Numbered from the stretch's first letter, positions 25,589 to 51,600 are shown. The stretch is DNA of 64,000 nucleotides from Mesaphorura yosii (GCA_009869945.1 WIXG01000151.1:62001-126000); one strand, 5' to 3'. Numbers and translations: made by a program. Notes: generated from the sequence alone by a model not told the origin.

Positions 25589-27590
25589 GACTCCTTCCGC
25601 AATGATTTGGAGAAAATGTTAACGCTCAAGTCTATGGTTATATGCTGCTGCGTCTCCTTCTCAATGCTAAATGGGTTTATGGTTCGTTCGTTGTTTACTG
25701 GTCGTCAAGGGGAAGAAATTAAAGGAGGGGAGGGTTGATGTTGAAAAAATAGAAATGATGAGTAATGCTAACAGACAGATTCGTTCTAGCATATGATGTT
25801 TTCGTATTTGCAGTTAAAGTAGCAGCAAAGCAGCTGGCTGACTACAACCTGGTCTCTTTGTCCTCAGTACAAACGTAACTGCGCACTGTGTGGTGTGGCT
25901 GAAAGAATTCATGATAATCCACGTCCAAGAAAGATATCTGATTGCATGCATTACCATTCCCAATGAGTCGAATGTTAACTCAAGACAAAGCGCACGAGTT
26001 CAGCTGATTACGGAGAAATACTGCGCTGCAGGAAACGTGCGCGTCGCGTGAGCCAAGCGTGGTCCAAATTCTGTGAAATCAGAGTGAATTTCCATTACTT
26101 TGAATTTGGTTCAAGAACAGATCTAGTTGAATGAACTCCGTGGATTGAAATTTGGAGAAATGTGCAGCCTGCAGCATAACGGATCATATCTTTAAATTTT
26201 GAAGCTTCTGAAGGCTGCGATTCAGAGGTTACAAATTACGTCGCAGTTTGAAGTTTAGAGTTGGAAATGATTATGAGGGATGATCAGATTAGAGCAGGAA
26301 GCACAGCACATTTTCCTTCGTGTGGATGCTATGAGCAGAAACGAGACGAAATGGTCAAAGGTCAATCTTTTATTATAGTGGATTGATGTAATTCAAATAT
26401 AAAATCATAACATGTGCGAGTTCATATGTAGCTGCTAACTGGGAATTCATCTCCACACGAGGCAGACGCATACCGCATAATTAGCAGACTGGGATATAAT
26501 TTTAGCATGTCTGTCCAGTCTCAACATCAACAAATTCAGACAGTGCTATGGTAATTGAAATCCAGTTTAATGGATGACTATTTATAGATGCTAAGCGTAA
26601 GGTATCTTTTCCCGTAATAGTTTGTCCCACGCATACTTCACAAGGACGAAGGACCCACGCGTCTGTTTACGTTTACATTTGAGCTTTTTATCGGAATCAC
26701 ACGAACCTCGAATGATCATGCCGTACACACTTCATTCAAGTTCTCGTAAAATTCCGGACCATACTAATTTTAGGCAGATCATTCCACACATGCAGTTCAG
26801 TCGCAGCACGGCTGGGCAACTTGAACTTTCAACCTGAGTTCGACTCTCGTGCAACTTTATCGGGCAGTGGTCAAAAGTACGAGGCTTCCAGGCCACAAGC
26901 ATTTGCGGGAAGAAGGATGTCTCGTATTTAGTCATTGAGATCCTACCACTTCCTCTGACTGAGTCACCTTGCACTAGACGGAAAACTTTAGAGCTGAGCG
27001 ACACATGAAATGGAAGGAGTCTTTGGGCTTTGACTCGTGACTTGTAAAAAATTTAATGAGTCAATTGACTGTCACTATACATTGGCTGCTGTCTGCTGTC
27101 AGTATTTTCCAGTTTATTGCAAACAAATGCAGGATGTCGGCAGCTCTGGAATTTGAATAATCATGCTTAAATATCGATACTCGAGTCAAGAAACTGTAAA
27201 CTTCCGACAAACAAGTGCTTATTAAAGCGTAGTGCGCATGAGGTCAATGGAAGAGGCGGTTTATTCTTCAACAGTGATGACTCAAGCATATGATTAAAAA
27301 CCACAAACAATGCAGAATGCTAAACCACAAGACGTGAGTTATAATGATATTTTCATAAGAGGGTGAAGGTTATTATTGTTTACATGCGTAATTTGACGAA
27401 GGTATCAATGAGCCTAACCAACTAGGTAACGTTACTGATTAGGGGTTATAGGAAAAGTACTTGGTCCCTTTTCCAGCCTTTTGTAAGGTTAGATTTCTAA
27501 TCTCATTGTCGTTTTACACAAAATCTTACTATTAATATTTTCCAAAGGAGCTACGACTGTGTCTGCCTGTGAAAGTTCATTGACTATGGA
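25589..27590. other. Intergenic spacer between cathepsin L and the MOXD1-like gene
   Basis: About 2 kb. It holds the 3' UTR of the MOXD1-like gene at its right end and upstream sequence of cathepsin L at its left. No exon recognised on either strand. Confidence 0.45.
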
Positions 27591-30500
27591 CTATTTGCTC
27601 CAGACATTCAATTCTTTGATGTCATCTAACGCAAGCTGGCAGTCCGCGTTCAAGTTTGGTTTGGGTTGCAGCGGTGGGAACGATGGCACCTCCATCGAGT
27701 TCCATGACCCAGGAAACCGAGAGCCATCGCTCTGGTTGCATTGCATATCAATTGGAGATGAGTTGTAGAAATCTGAGAGAAGCTTTGCTCTGAATGGAGT
27801 CCACTGAATCCCATTGTAGTTGTCGGCCACTGGTCCCTCGGGATCAATGTGTTGGTTCTCCATGCTGTGAGCATGAAATGTATGCAAAATTAGTGCCTCG
27901 TGTCATTCTCTATATTTTCAGCCAGGGTACAGTCCCTTGACCGGAGTTTACATACCTTGCCATGAAGTTGAAGTAGTTTCGTAATGACGGCCACGCGACA
28001 GAACTTTTGCAAACCTCCAGTTTTGACCTTGGGTAATAATGAATGTAATTGACGCACATTTCGTCTGTGATTGCAAAACCACCGAGAGTCATCTTGCTTC
28101 TATTTGTGGTCTGGTAATCACATGAGGTCAAGAGAACATCACCCTGCAAAGCAAACGGTATGCGAATAATCATCATTGAAGATCAACTTTTGAGAAGACA
28201 GTATTGTCCTACTGGAAAAACTTTTATCGGCTTCTTCAAAAGCCGAATTTCTTGAAAATGCGTGGAGTAATGATTGTCCCAGTTGAACGTTGGCAATTCC
28301 ACAAATTCATCATCAGAGTGCAACCAATTTGGCTGAAAATCATCACCTTCGCCAGTGTCCCTGCCAGCATGCGATGACTGCGATTTCAGAAAGTTGTAAG
28401 TCATGCTTGAACTGCTGTCGTGGTTGCTGATATTTGCATTTGCTTCAGTGTACTTTAACATATGAGATCGTTTCCTAAAATGCCTCGTCACAACACGGAC
28501 TCCAGTTAAATGAGTGTGCAGCTGTGATGCAAATACGGTGATGCCTTCCTGTGGGAGTCCGACCGACGTGCATTCAAAATTGCAGACACCGGTCAATGTG
28601 AATTTTTCCGCTCCTGGAGGAATCGAGTTCTTGTCCGTATACTCAAGTCCGAGTTCAATCACTCCGGCTTCAAATGGTCGGTGGTGAGGAGTCACCCAAA
28701 ATGTCATGCCACTCGAATCGACCCAGTCTAAAGAGGAGCATAAAAATTGAAATATCGCATGCATCTTCACATTTTACACGCAATTGCAAACCGCATAAAC
28801 GGCATACGCTCACCAGCTTTCATTGCGGGATTATTGTAATGAATTTCCAGACGCACGTAAGGACTGAAATCGTCTCCTCCAATAGGAAAACCAGTTTCCG
28901 CTGGATAATGCAGCGGTTCAGCGCCTGTTCACATGATGAAAACTTTGAATATCGCGATAGGACTCTGTGTACTTTACATGAGATTATCTGCGATGAGGAA
29001 CAATTCTCTGGGAACAATGTTTGGAAACAATTTGTCTGGGAACAGTTCCCTTAGAACAATTCTCTGGAAACTCTAAAGCATCTATTTATCAAAGACTATT
29101 ATAAAACCTTTCTTCATAGGTTCAGTTTGACGGTTCAACGCATAAATGACGTAGTGTGAAACTGAAATGAAGAACTTTACCCATTGCCCATGCAGCCATC
29201 ACCCGATTGCAGGAGCTAATCTCCTTCGGAGACTGGTCACAAGGACCGGAGTAAAGTGGTAGATCGGTCGACGAACTTGTCTCGCAGTGAAATACTTCCA
29301 TATGGTGGACCAAGTCTTCATTTCCCTTCTGGACATTCACAGCAAACTATCAGAGCAAAAATAATTGCATGACGTTACGTTCACTTCCGCTCATGCCAAC
29401 TGATAGCTAGACAGCTAGATGGCGTTTCACATAACGTACTTGCACAATATGGTGCTTCTTTTTCAGTGTTTCCGGGAGTTTCATCACATGACACCAATAC
29501 GTCGTATCCACTGCAGGTACTTTAACCTTTGCATTAATGATCTCCAGTTTCCACATGGAGTCCGGATCAAGAACTGGGTCTGGGGCGAGATTTTTGCGAA
29601 GCCGCACTCGGATGAAGCCTACATCAGAAGCCTTTGTAATTGAAACTCCATTGATGTTGAAGAGAGGCCCGTTGCCTTTCACCCAATGCAAATGAGTTGT
29701 GCCCTCCTGGAACAAAGACGGCGCATGCACATAAGATGAGGAAGAAGGAGAGCACTCTAGTCAGGCAGGCTTGTTCTACTGCTTGGGGCAAGTTATTAAA
29801 CGGACCCGGTCGGTCGGCTCAGGCACTAAATTGTTTTGCTTTGTACTTTGTATTTGCAATTTTCAAGTTACTTAATTCTTTGTGAAAACAGATTAGTATT
29901 TATAATGAGTCGGATCGGTGTTGCCAGAAGCAAAAGGTTCTTTTTAATCCTTATCGAAAGAAACTCAGGGAATTACTGGACTGAATACTGAACCGTGCCA
30001 TCCGCTCTCCGTACCTTCCCCGGAAACCTCACTCCTAACAATTTGTACATTTACTCCTTTAGGATCAATGCACAGTACAACAAGACTCTAAAAGGTGTTC
30101 TACTCTCTATTCGGCCAAGAAAATTACCTGAATAGAGTGCAAATTGCAATGATGAACTTTTAATTTTACCTCGATTGCGTAATCATTCAAGTCACAAGTA
30201 ATAAACTTTCGTCTGAAGGTCCATTTCAATGTGCCATTGCGATACACGTGTCGAAAATCCAGGCAATCTTGCTGCGAATCTTGCAGGATATTCGAAGTTC
30301 CTTCTTGGATATGCACGTCAGTTAATTGCAGGGCGTTGTCAGTGCCAGGCCCAAGTTGGCTCTTCCACAGCATGCAGTAATCTCCAGATCCGTCTTTTAT
30401 ATCTCCATAATTAGAGAATCCAATCCCTGTCCAGCCACTGTTCGGGTCAAAGTTTGAAGTGTGGACTTCCACGGTTAGCTCGCCTGTGATAAGAGACACA

Positions 30501-30663
30501 GAAATTATGAATCCTATGAATTAATGGACAGGCATTTAATTAAATTACCTTTGTGGTAGTCGAGATCCCAGTAGACGACCGTGTCGTGTCCAAGATTCAG
30601 GTGAAATATCGCTTCGCATAAACCCAGTAGCAGGGCTAAGCGTACTGCGACTCTGGCCACCAT
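27591..30663 (-). CDS. DBH-like copper monooxygenase with DOMON domain (MOXD1-like)
   Basis: Eight exons (30549-30663, 30170-30483, 29440-29706, 29181-29346, 28814-28924, 28213-28727, 27956-28143, 27591-27864) give 649 aa with closed phases. A signal peptide (MVARVAVRLALLLGLCEA) is followed by a DOMON domain (about 25-140, with GWTGIGFSNYGD) and the two copper type II domains. CuH ligands are in VHHMEVFHC (about 246-247) and LEIHYNNP; CuM ligands are in QLHTHLTG and the Met of DEMCVNYIHYYP. The family hydroxylates substrates in the secretory pathway with O2 and ascorbate (dopamine and tyramine beta-hydroxylases; MOXD1 substrate unknown). All copper ligands are present, so it should be active. 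No C-terminal membrane anchor is seen. An unusual Ser-rich insert of about 45 residues precedes NWDNHYSTHFQE. Tyramine beta-hydroxylase is the main alternative assignment. Confidence 0.92.
28990..29075. repeat. Degenerate minisatellite in a MOXD1-like intron
   Basis: Within the intron between exons 4 and 5 there are about four imperfect copies of a 14-18-bp unit of the form GGAACAATTCTCTG (AACAATTCTCTGGGAACA, TGGAAACAATTTGTC, GGGAACAGTTCCC, AGAACAATTCTCTGGAAAC). A similar string occurs near 22088. Confidence 0.5.
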
Positions 30664-31392
30664 GCTTCCTCGAATTCCTGCAACGGAACGTGAGACTTGG
30701 CTTATGCCATCCTGTTCTTGTCTCTCTAAACTCTAAAGTAAGACTGGCTCATCAAAAATAAGTGTCCTGTTCTCGTCGAAAGATTTCCATATGAAAAACG
30801 TTTCTTGCGCATCATAATAGAAGCGGTGTCAGCATGTTGCTCTGTAAATCTAAATTACTGCCAAAAATGCTGCGCCAGACCATGAACAAAGAAGAAAGTA
30901 TTGCATGAAGGTGGAGAACGTGGAATTCACTTCACACCCGTACAATGCGATGCGATAAACAAGACTCGTACTTCAGACTTCAATTATGTGGCTTCATTTT
31001 TATTCACCCTTCGCGTCGTTTCGCGCAGACTTCGACGCAATAATGTTCTAATCACAAATTCCTTCACGTTCCACACAAATATGCGACGACTCCGTGCTAG
31101 ACGCATTGCTCATGTTAGCGCTTACGAATACGGGTTTGACTCTCGAATATTGGTCATGATGAACAACGGTTAGAGAAGTTAATAACGCCAGAGCAGAGCA
31201 GAAATTCATGTCATTCATTCATCGTCGTCCTGCCAAGTTATTAAAGTTTTTTTATGAGAACCCCAAATTCCATTTGATCATGCAGCATTTAATGAACTCA
31301 CGCTCAGATCCGAAATGCATTGTATTTTGATTATACAGCGTATACAGACGAGTATCCAGTGATCGTTGAAGTCAACGTTAATTCCACCAGTA
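30664..31392. other. Spacer between the MOXD1-like gene and the b561 gene
   Basis: About 730 bp, holding the promoter of the MOXD1-like gene and the 3' flank of the b561 gene. No exon recognised. Confidence 0.45.
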
Positions 31393-31398
31393 TTTATT
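31393..31398 (-). terminator. Polyadenylation signal of the b561 gene
   Basis: AATAAA on the minus strand about 120 bp past the stop codon at 31515. Confidence 0.5.
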
Positions 31399-31514
31399 GA
31401 TTGTTTGAGTTGTTATTACACTTACATCATATCCACATTATACTTAAATTATAATCACTTGCATTAAGTTGGGATTAATGTGGCAAAAATTGTGGGATTG
31501 GTTAGTGGCTCGAA

Positions 31515-32593
31515 TTATAAGTAATCCTGGTAGTTAGTGTCGTCGCTGCCTTCGCCAGACTCCTCTTTCGCGCCCCACGATTCCCCAAGCTGGTCACGAC
31601 AGCTAACTTCTCCTGAACGCCAAATGAATGAGTTCAGCACCCAATAAAACAAAAGTTGCCCGACAATGAACAGTGCCAGCATGAAAGCTCGGAATACGTG
31701 TCTCTGTTGAATTTTATGCATAAGCGTGTTCATATTCATGTGGCACAAGTCTTGTCTAGTGACCATATAATAGCACTGAAGATTCTCTTATGGCAGCGTC
31801 TTGCCCAAATAAGCGTTTCACTGGTGGAGGAAGATAAGTTCTCGGAGGTTTCAACTTTAACTTCTTATCCGTGGCGTGCATATGCCATTCCACCACGCCA
31901 AACATCACGGCCCAAAAGAAAATCCAGATGATTGTCGTGTACAAAGCGTTGCAGCTCTAAAAACAATATATGAAATTGGTTTGCAGAACAAAGATTGAAT
32001 ACAGCGAGAGCAATTTGCTTTACCAATCCCGAAGCTTTGACCAGAGCTACCAACACCATTCCTGCGACTGTATGGAAATATTAAATATCATTTTGTTAAA
32101 TGAGTCGCAAAGTTCGGAGCTGCTACTACAATGTTAAATCCTTCCTTTTAGTGCATACCTGCCGACAGTTGGTTTAGGCAACCCATTACAAAGTGCATAA
32201 TGATTTGGATCTTACGTTTCTTCGGATTCTGAGCGCGGAAGAAGCCCGAGATGATTTGCACGAAGAACAGGGCGAATGAGATGTATCCAAGGATGATGTG
32301 TGACAGCAAGTAATCATTGGTTTCAAGTGTCTCATGTCTTTCTCTTGCAAGAAGTGATACAAATCTACCAACACCAAAGACGGCAGCCGTCAGAGGCACA
32401 GCAACATGCCACATGTACCACCAATACTCTTGCAGGCAGAAGACACTGAAATGGGCAATGAGAAACCATAATTTAATTGCAGCCATCGGCGGAAGGATTT
32501 AAGCTCAATGAAAAAAAACCGACGTCAACCGAACCTGGAGAAAGTTTCCTTATAGAATCGTTCGACGAACCAGCTCAGCGGAGCGAGAACCAT
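31515..32593 (-). CDS. Cytochrome b561-domain membrane protein
   Basis: Five exons are proposed: 32535-32593, 32159-32445, 32024-32061, 31856-31956 and 31515-31755. Four membrane spans each bring a histidine, the pattern of the two b-type haems of b561 proteins: YMWHVAVPLTAAVFG, YLLSHIILGYISFALFF, IQIIMHFVMGCLNQLS and WAVMFGVVEWHMH. A fifth span (FMLALFIVGQLLFYWVL) and an acidic tail (EESGEGSDDTNYQDYL) follow. Such proteins pass electrons across membranes, from ascorbate to ascorbate radical or ferric iron. The loop QIISGFFRAQNPKKRK resembles the DOMON-coupled (FRRS1/CYBDOM) class, yet no DOMON or reeler domain precedes it here; the N-terminus is short (MVLAPLSWFVERFYKETFS). The last junction is uncertain: without the 31855 donor the protein would stop at 31742 in VLLYGH. 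Confidence 0.75.
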
Positions 32594-32685
32594 CTACGCT
32601 ATGGACGTGTGGCTTGAAGAGAAAGAGAGCAGTGTTAGAAAAGCAGTGCAATTGCAGTACCTGTGAGCAAAGAATGAAGAATTCA

Positions 32686-34582
32686 TTATGTATTCTTAGT
32701 GCCGAGAATCTTCCATGAAGAAGTCGTCCGTGGAGCTTTGAAAGAAAATCACAATTCGAGAATTATAATCAGCAAGGCAGCATGGAAGGCATGCCCTGTG
32801 TCCTTAACGATTTACCCTCCCAGGACTCTATGTTTGGTTTTTTGGCTTTGGGATGGTTGGTAAAGCTGGGCATGGGCAATGAATTCCAGGCGTATCCAAG
32901 TAATGCCCGATACCTTTCAGTTTATGAAAGTTCTCAACAACCTTGCTTTCCGGTTCTCTTGGGAGTGGAGCAGGTTCACGGCAATGGCCGAACTCCTTGC
33001 TCGTGTGCTGTCCATAATATTGTACTGATGGATCATATTTGCCTTTAAATATCAAAGCGAAGCATAAAAGGATTGCCAATTAGCATTTAGAACTGTGAAG
33101 TAAGATGCAGATAGAAATGTCGACACTTACCTTGAACTGATAGGAAATAGGAAGCGACTGAAGGTATTTCAGATCGACCCGACGGTGCAATACCTTGATA
33201 CGCAAAAGTTTCACTGTACAATTTCTTCGGAGAATTGAAAACTTTCCAGAATACGAACCTTTTATGAGACCGTACTCGTTTTTCAGTGAAACATGGTAAT
33301 CAATATAAGATCCTCTGCTGTCGTGCTCTTTGAGTCTCTTGATGTTTACATAACCTGGAACTCCCAGTGTTTGGGTGGTTGGATGAAGCAAATCGTAGCG
33401 TGCTGTCCAGCCGTAGAAAAGCTCTCTTGGTTTATCTGCGGGAGGATCGGTCGTTTGGACTCACCATCTTGATCCTTCACCATTGTCAGGAGTGCAGTGA
33501 TTCGTCTGCGTGCATTATCTCTTCTTTCCTGAACAGTATGAAGGCGACTGTAATGATCTGCGACTGATCTGTTCAGGAACACTCGAAAATGCAGGTAATT
33601 CTTCAAAACTTCACCATCAACTTTGTTTACACTTGCTTCGATGAAGTATGTATTCGGCGCTCCGTAATCTGGCGTCTCATCTTTAAGGCATTCCAAGTTG
33701 TCCAGCAGTTCTTTGAATGAGCTGAGCTTACTTTCGGACATGTTCGCGTTGTTGCTCGATTCAGTGAAACCCATTCCGATTCTATTCACTTCTTTTTCGC
33801 CTGAAAGTTGAGGTATTTTCGGTTAATTTCTTCGTCAAATAAATTGATATAATCTGGTGGGCAAATGAGAGCAAGCAGAATATGGAACTTTGAACTTACT
33901 TTAAAGGGGCTTAGCAGCTTCTTGCTTAGCTTTTTCCAGCGGCTTATATGTTTTGTTTTGACCTGATCCATCAACATCTACAAACGTTATCTCCTTCATC
34001 TTTTTCATTTCTAATTTGTGAATTTTTCGTTGTTCTTCCATTTCTGTTGTGTTTGTAAATCTGGTCCAAAACATGCAGCTGGTATTGCAAATTGAAGCCT
34101 CTGCGAATTTTTTCCCAATCCGTGTTTGCGGCATCAAGGCGATTGAAAGCGTTGTACTTGTACGTCCCTGCACAAGTTCTAGAAGGAAATTGCAAATATT
34201 TAGCAAGGACGCCTTGTTTGGGTTATGAGGATTGTACTTTCAAGAATTGGGAGCTGTGAAGCCCCAAGACCATCATATTTCAGGCCTTTCTGTTGGATCG
34301 GTGGAGGTCCGTGTGATGAGATTCTTGTGATCAAGCAAAAGTCGTCCAAGCTTCCAAAGCTGAATGGATCGCCGAACTCTGCTTTTGCTTTTCCATATCT
34401 GTTCACGTTCACGCAGTTCTTGGGATCAGAAGACGTTATGGTAGCGGCGGAAGCAGTAGCTACGAGAGGGTTAATCCTTTTTTCGGTTGTCTTTGAGCCA
34501 CAACACCGGTTGTGGCTAGGCGAACAATAATCAAGTTGAAGGGAAGGAACCAAGTTGGAGATTTCAGTGTTTGATACTCCAT
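32686..34582 (-). pseudogene. Unidentified gene, coding-like in pieces but broken by several frame changes
   Basis: Well-composed coding blocks lie head to tail on the minus strand but in different frames. Block 1 (ATG 34582) reads MEYQTLKSPTWFLPFN; block 2 has VNRYGKAKAEFGDPFSFGSL; block 3, after a TTCTAG or GTGCAG acceptor, YNAFNRLDAANTDWEKIRRG; block 4 EMEEQRKIHKLEMKKMKE; block 5 YINLFDEEINRKYLNFQAKK; block 6 TPDYGAPNTYFIEASVNKVD; block 7 PRELFYGWTARYDLLHPTTQ; block 8 YYGQHTSKEFGHCREPAPLP; block 9 YRALLGYAWNSLPMPSF; a last small exon (32686-32735) ends WKILGTKNT. Breaks fall near 34480, 34045, 33900, 33795, 33450 and 32915. Neighbouring genes have clean frames, so assembly error is less likely than decay, but unseen introns could remove some breaks. 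I recognise no family. It could also be two adjacent genes split near 33790. Confidence 0.4.
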
Positions 34583-35530
34583 CACTGATATTTATTAAGA
34601 AATCAATCAGATTTGGTCATGATAATGTGTTTTTAAACTCTGTCAGCACACGTGAAGGAGTACACCAGTTGCGACAGTCACAAATGACTCGATGCACTTC
34701 GTACATGAAATGAAAATATCCCCTCGCTCCTACGACTTCTGTCAACCGAAGTCACTCATCACAGCGAGAATGCTGTTAATGCACTCCCATGAGTTGGGAT
34801 GGGCAGTTAAGTATGACATAGCAACTCCACGAATGAAAGTGAGCGCAGTTCATTTGTTATCAGAAGGCAGAATTTAATTTAACTACGAGAAAGTATCAAA
34901 AACCGTCGCCATTATTAGATAGCAAAAGAATTTAAGTTTATTTCTCTTGTCTGTGAATTAAATAGCGTCATTGACCTTAAGTACTTCTGTGTTTGTGTTC
35001 ATTAATATAGAAAGTGTGCAGATTGTCATTCCCAACACCTAAACCTAACTAAACTCTGTGTCATGCTTAATTACCACTACTCTATCAAAAACTATAGTAC
35101 TCATCCATGCCTAAAATAACAAAGAATCGTGTTATTCTCGAAATTGAATTGCATTTTGTCATAAATTATTAACACAAGTAAAAAATCGAACGATTCAGTT
35201 TTGCTTAATTAAATCGACACACTCAGAGCGATCCAAAATTGAAATTAAGTAAGCGGGATTTCCCAAAATCTTCTTTTAAACTTTTCATACATTTCTTACA
35301 ATATTACACTTACTTAGCAAGTGTCACTGTCTTTACAAATAAGATCATTAATTGGTAACAAAATTCTTGCTTCACTTCTTGCACATGCTTAAAATGTACT
35401 TATTATAAATGATAATTAGATCGAGTTCATAATATAAATCTGTGATTAATTTGTATTTTAGCATACGACGTTGTGCCGGGGCTTACATTACGCGTTACCT
35501 GACTCTTAAACTTTGGTTTCGATGGTATAT
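34583..35530. other. Spacer between the broken gene and Pax2/5/8
   Basis: About 0.95 kb of AT-rich sequence with no exon recognised on either strand. Confidence 0.45.
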
Positions 35531-35536
35531 TTTATT
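35531..35536 (-). terminator. Polyadenylation signal of Pax2/5/8
   Basis: AATAAA on the minus strand about 100 bp past the Pax stop codon at 35637. Confidence 0.5.
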
Positions 35537-35636
35537 GGTAACTTAACGTTATCTGCAATGGTCTAGCATACGCATACTCGCTATTGTTACAGGGAATTGC
35601 ATTGTACAACGTAACGTGGTTATTGTAACGTCTACT

Positions 35637-48633
<12,997 letters not shown>

Positions 48634-51600
48634 GTGAATTAGCCATTCATTGCGTATTGCGCGCACGCAATTAATGGAGGAAAATACGCATAAAGAGATG
48701 CATTGTAGTGGTGTGATGTTGGGCGGCAGCAGGAGCAGTAGCAGCGTAGTTAGAAACCACAAATGAAGAAGGAGCCCAAAAGACCCGCAACAATACACGC
48801 ACATGCAAAGAAACAAAAACAAACAAAAATACAAAGATAAATACGATATAATGAGAGCACATTCAACTCTTACGCATATTTTAATTAAGGACGAATTCAT
48901 GTTTTATCATAAATGTGCACATTTCGCTTTTTATTCCTCATATTTGAGTGGCATCTGAAATCTGATCTCGGGAAGTGAAAAAAAATGGATGAAAAGTTTG
49001 CATTGTTACTAGCAAGCACAAGCTCGGTGCATTGTTGATGCGACTGGTGCACTTTGGCGAGATTTGTCACCAACTATGACTTTTGTGCAATACAGGAAGA
49101 AAGATAACCCGAGTCAAGTGAAAGTCAAATGGTGCAAAGAGTGAAAGGAAGTTGTGTACTTTTTAACGAGCAAAGAGATTATGGTTAGCTGATCCCCGGC
49201 CAGCTTGGCTTGTGTGTACCCAACATGTTTACAACGTGATGAGTTCTGTTTTTTAAAAGAACTTATCAGTGTAAAGCACGAGTAGCCGCGTGGTTGCGTG
49301 GAACTGTGTCGTAACAATCAATTAGGGTGCGTGTTGACACGACCGGGGTGGTCGGCTTAAACTCACTCATTCATCACAAGAGCACAAGATTTAATCTCTT
49401 TACAGGAGGCAATATTTCGCCAGTTAAAATTACACCCTTAACCCAAGTTCAGCTTCGTGGCAGTGCAGTGACTTTGCCATTGCATTACTGTTCTCTTTCC
49501 GTAACTTTGTGCATCCGTTAACTTACAATACCGACGACGGTGTCGGGAAATGGTGACGAGAGCGAGCAAGAGCAGACAGGGTGCATAGGGACGAGAACAA
49601 TAATGCAAGAACGTCATCATCATCAAACTCCGCGCTGTCGAGCGCGGGACAAGGAAACACCGAATCTAGTCGAGGGTGGCTGTTTGATAACATTGTCAAG
49701 TTTAATGGACTGGCGTGCTGCAGTCTCCCAGCTTAAGTCGAATCTCATGTCATCATGACCACGAACTACCATAGAGCGCTAACGCAGGACTGGAGCGCAG
49801 TCATTACGGATTAAGGAATAGGCAAAGAGAGGACGAACGAAGTTGATGAATACACATTTCATTATTAGTAAAGTGTTTTAGTATTTCCAAACCTTGACAT
49901 TTGACATTGACATTGGCACTGATTTCTTGAAGGAACAATTGATTCTACACGTTTTTTATTGCAATCACCAAGACAAGAAAAGGTTTTTATACATGTTACT
50001 TGTTAATTCGGACTTTTCCCGATTTCATCAGCAGCGCTTTAGTGCATATGTGATCCGCATACAAATTCTGTAATTCTAAAGTAATCCGGCCAACTAGCAA
50101 AAATTGCTACTATCATAAATCGTAAGTCTTCCTTTGGTCCGTCCCTTAATTCGCTTTCACGCAAAAGAGCAGTTAGCATTAAACAACACAATGCGTACGC
50201 AGAATAAGAATGAAGGAACCGAACGCAATGATTACGAGAATAAAATGACAATAAAAAAATCTATAAAGCTGGATGACATTTTTTATGTGAATGAAACGAC
50301 GTCGGCGGGTTCGTGAGAGCGGAGCGAGGAGAGCCAAAGAGACACGCGTTGGTCGAATAAATCATCAAACTCAGTAGGGATCCACTTTATCATGAAGGAA
50401 CAGGGTATAACCTTATTAACCTCGTCCTGATAAAAACCGGAATTACATTCAAATGGACTTGCGGCTTCTGCTTTTTTAGACAGATCGAGCTGGCACACGA
50501 TTCACCCTCTCAAGTGCTGTCATTATTCCTGTCGTGCGTCTATTTATTTATGTTTATGAATATTACAAGTATTGATGATGTATGGGCTTCCTGGTGCAGC
50601 CACCCATTCGCCTCGGCGCAACGACGCGATGCTCCAAAAGTTGTCCGACATTTACTATTCGGTGTTTGGCGTTGCATTTTGGACTTGCCCGAGTCCAATT
50701 TATTGCATGCCGCAAACGAAAGAATGTATGAACGGCACGGAAAAGTCAATAGGTTGGCTGCTAATTAGCGGATTTTGGAGTCGTGAAGTGATTAGACATT
50801 TGAAGAAAGGAAGTTGTGACGCAAGGCCACCGAAACTGGCAATAAGTGAGAAGACAAGAAACAAAAGCCATGTTGTATTCTTTACCAAGACGCACGTACG
50901 TCAGCGTCACCGTACCCCCAAGAATTACCTACCACACCGAAGCATTATCATTGAACCGTGTGGCGGAACTCCGCGCTGCATTGACTGGCAGACTGGCACA
51001 AACTGCAAGGGCAGAGCCTGGCACAACACCGAATAACGAGCGAAGAAGCGGTGCAATTGAAATTGATACTCAAGTTTGTTGTGGAATTCTCGGATTTCAA
51101 AGAGCGACGAAGACTTCCTCCGATTTTAACTTTGTGAGTCCCATTGACACGTTTCTGCATGGGTTGTATCGCGCGGAACCGCACAATCGGACTGCTCAAT
51201 GAAGGAGAGAAGCGACTGACTGGGACCCTTCATTCAGGAATAATGAGTTGTACTAAGCGAAGAAAATCGGTGAGAAGGGCTTTGAAGGGACTTTAATAGA
51301 GACACAATTTCAGAGATATCCATTCTTGAGAAGTGATGGTGCGTTTATTAACAAAGGCATCGACCGACACACGATTTCATGAAATGGAGTTATTTAATGG
51401 CAAAGGGTAAAATGAGTAAATTCGTAAAACCGTTGAGAATGATTTCTTATTGTTGGAAGCTTCTTTGTTTTGTTTTTCTAGAAATCTTACTCGAATATTT
51501 CAGATTCTGAGAATAATGAAAGTACAAAGCAGGAGGAAGTCTTCACCCAAACCACATGCGAACAGAACAAAAGAAGAAATGTTAATGTGCATGAAACTGG

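Noticed and set aside
33436..33464. 29-bp intron (GTGAGT...CCCGCAG)
   Set aside because: Sites are near consensus, but 29 bp is far below introns elsewhere in the window; kept only as an alternative to a frameshift.
34225..34530. 101-codon plus-strand frame
   Set aside because: Antisense shadow of the coding-like minus-strand block (FGDPFSFGSL...), which has better composition.
50572..51036. 154-codon open frame on the plus strand upstream of Pax2/5/8
   Set aside because: No signal peptide, domain, biased composition or splice partner, and overlapped by equally long frames on the other strand.
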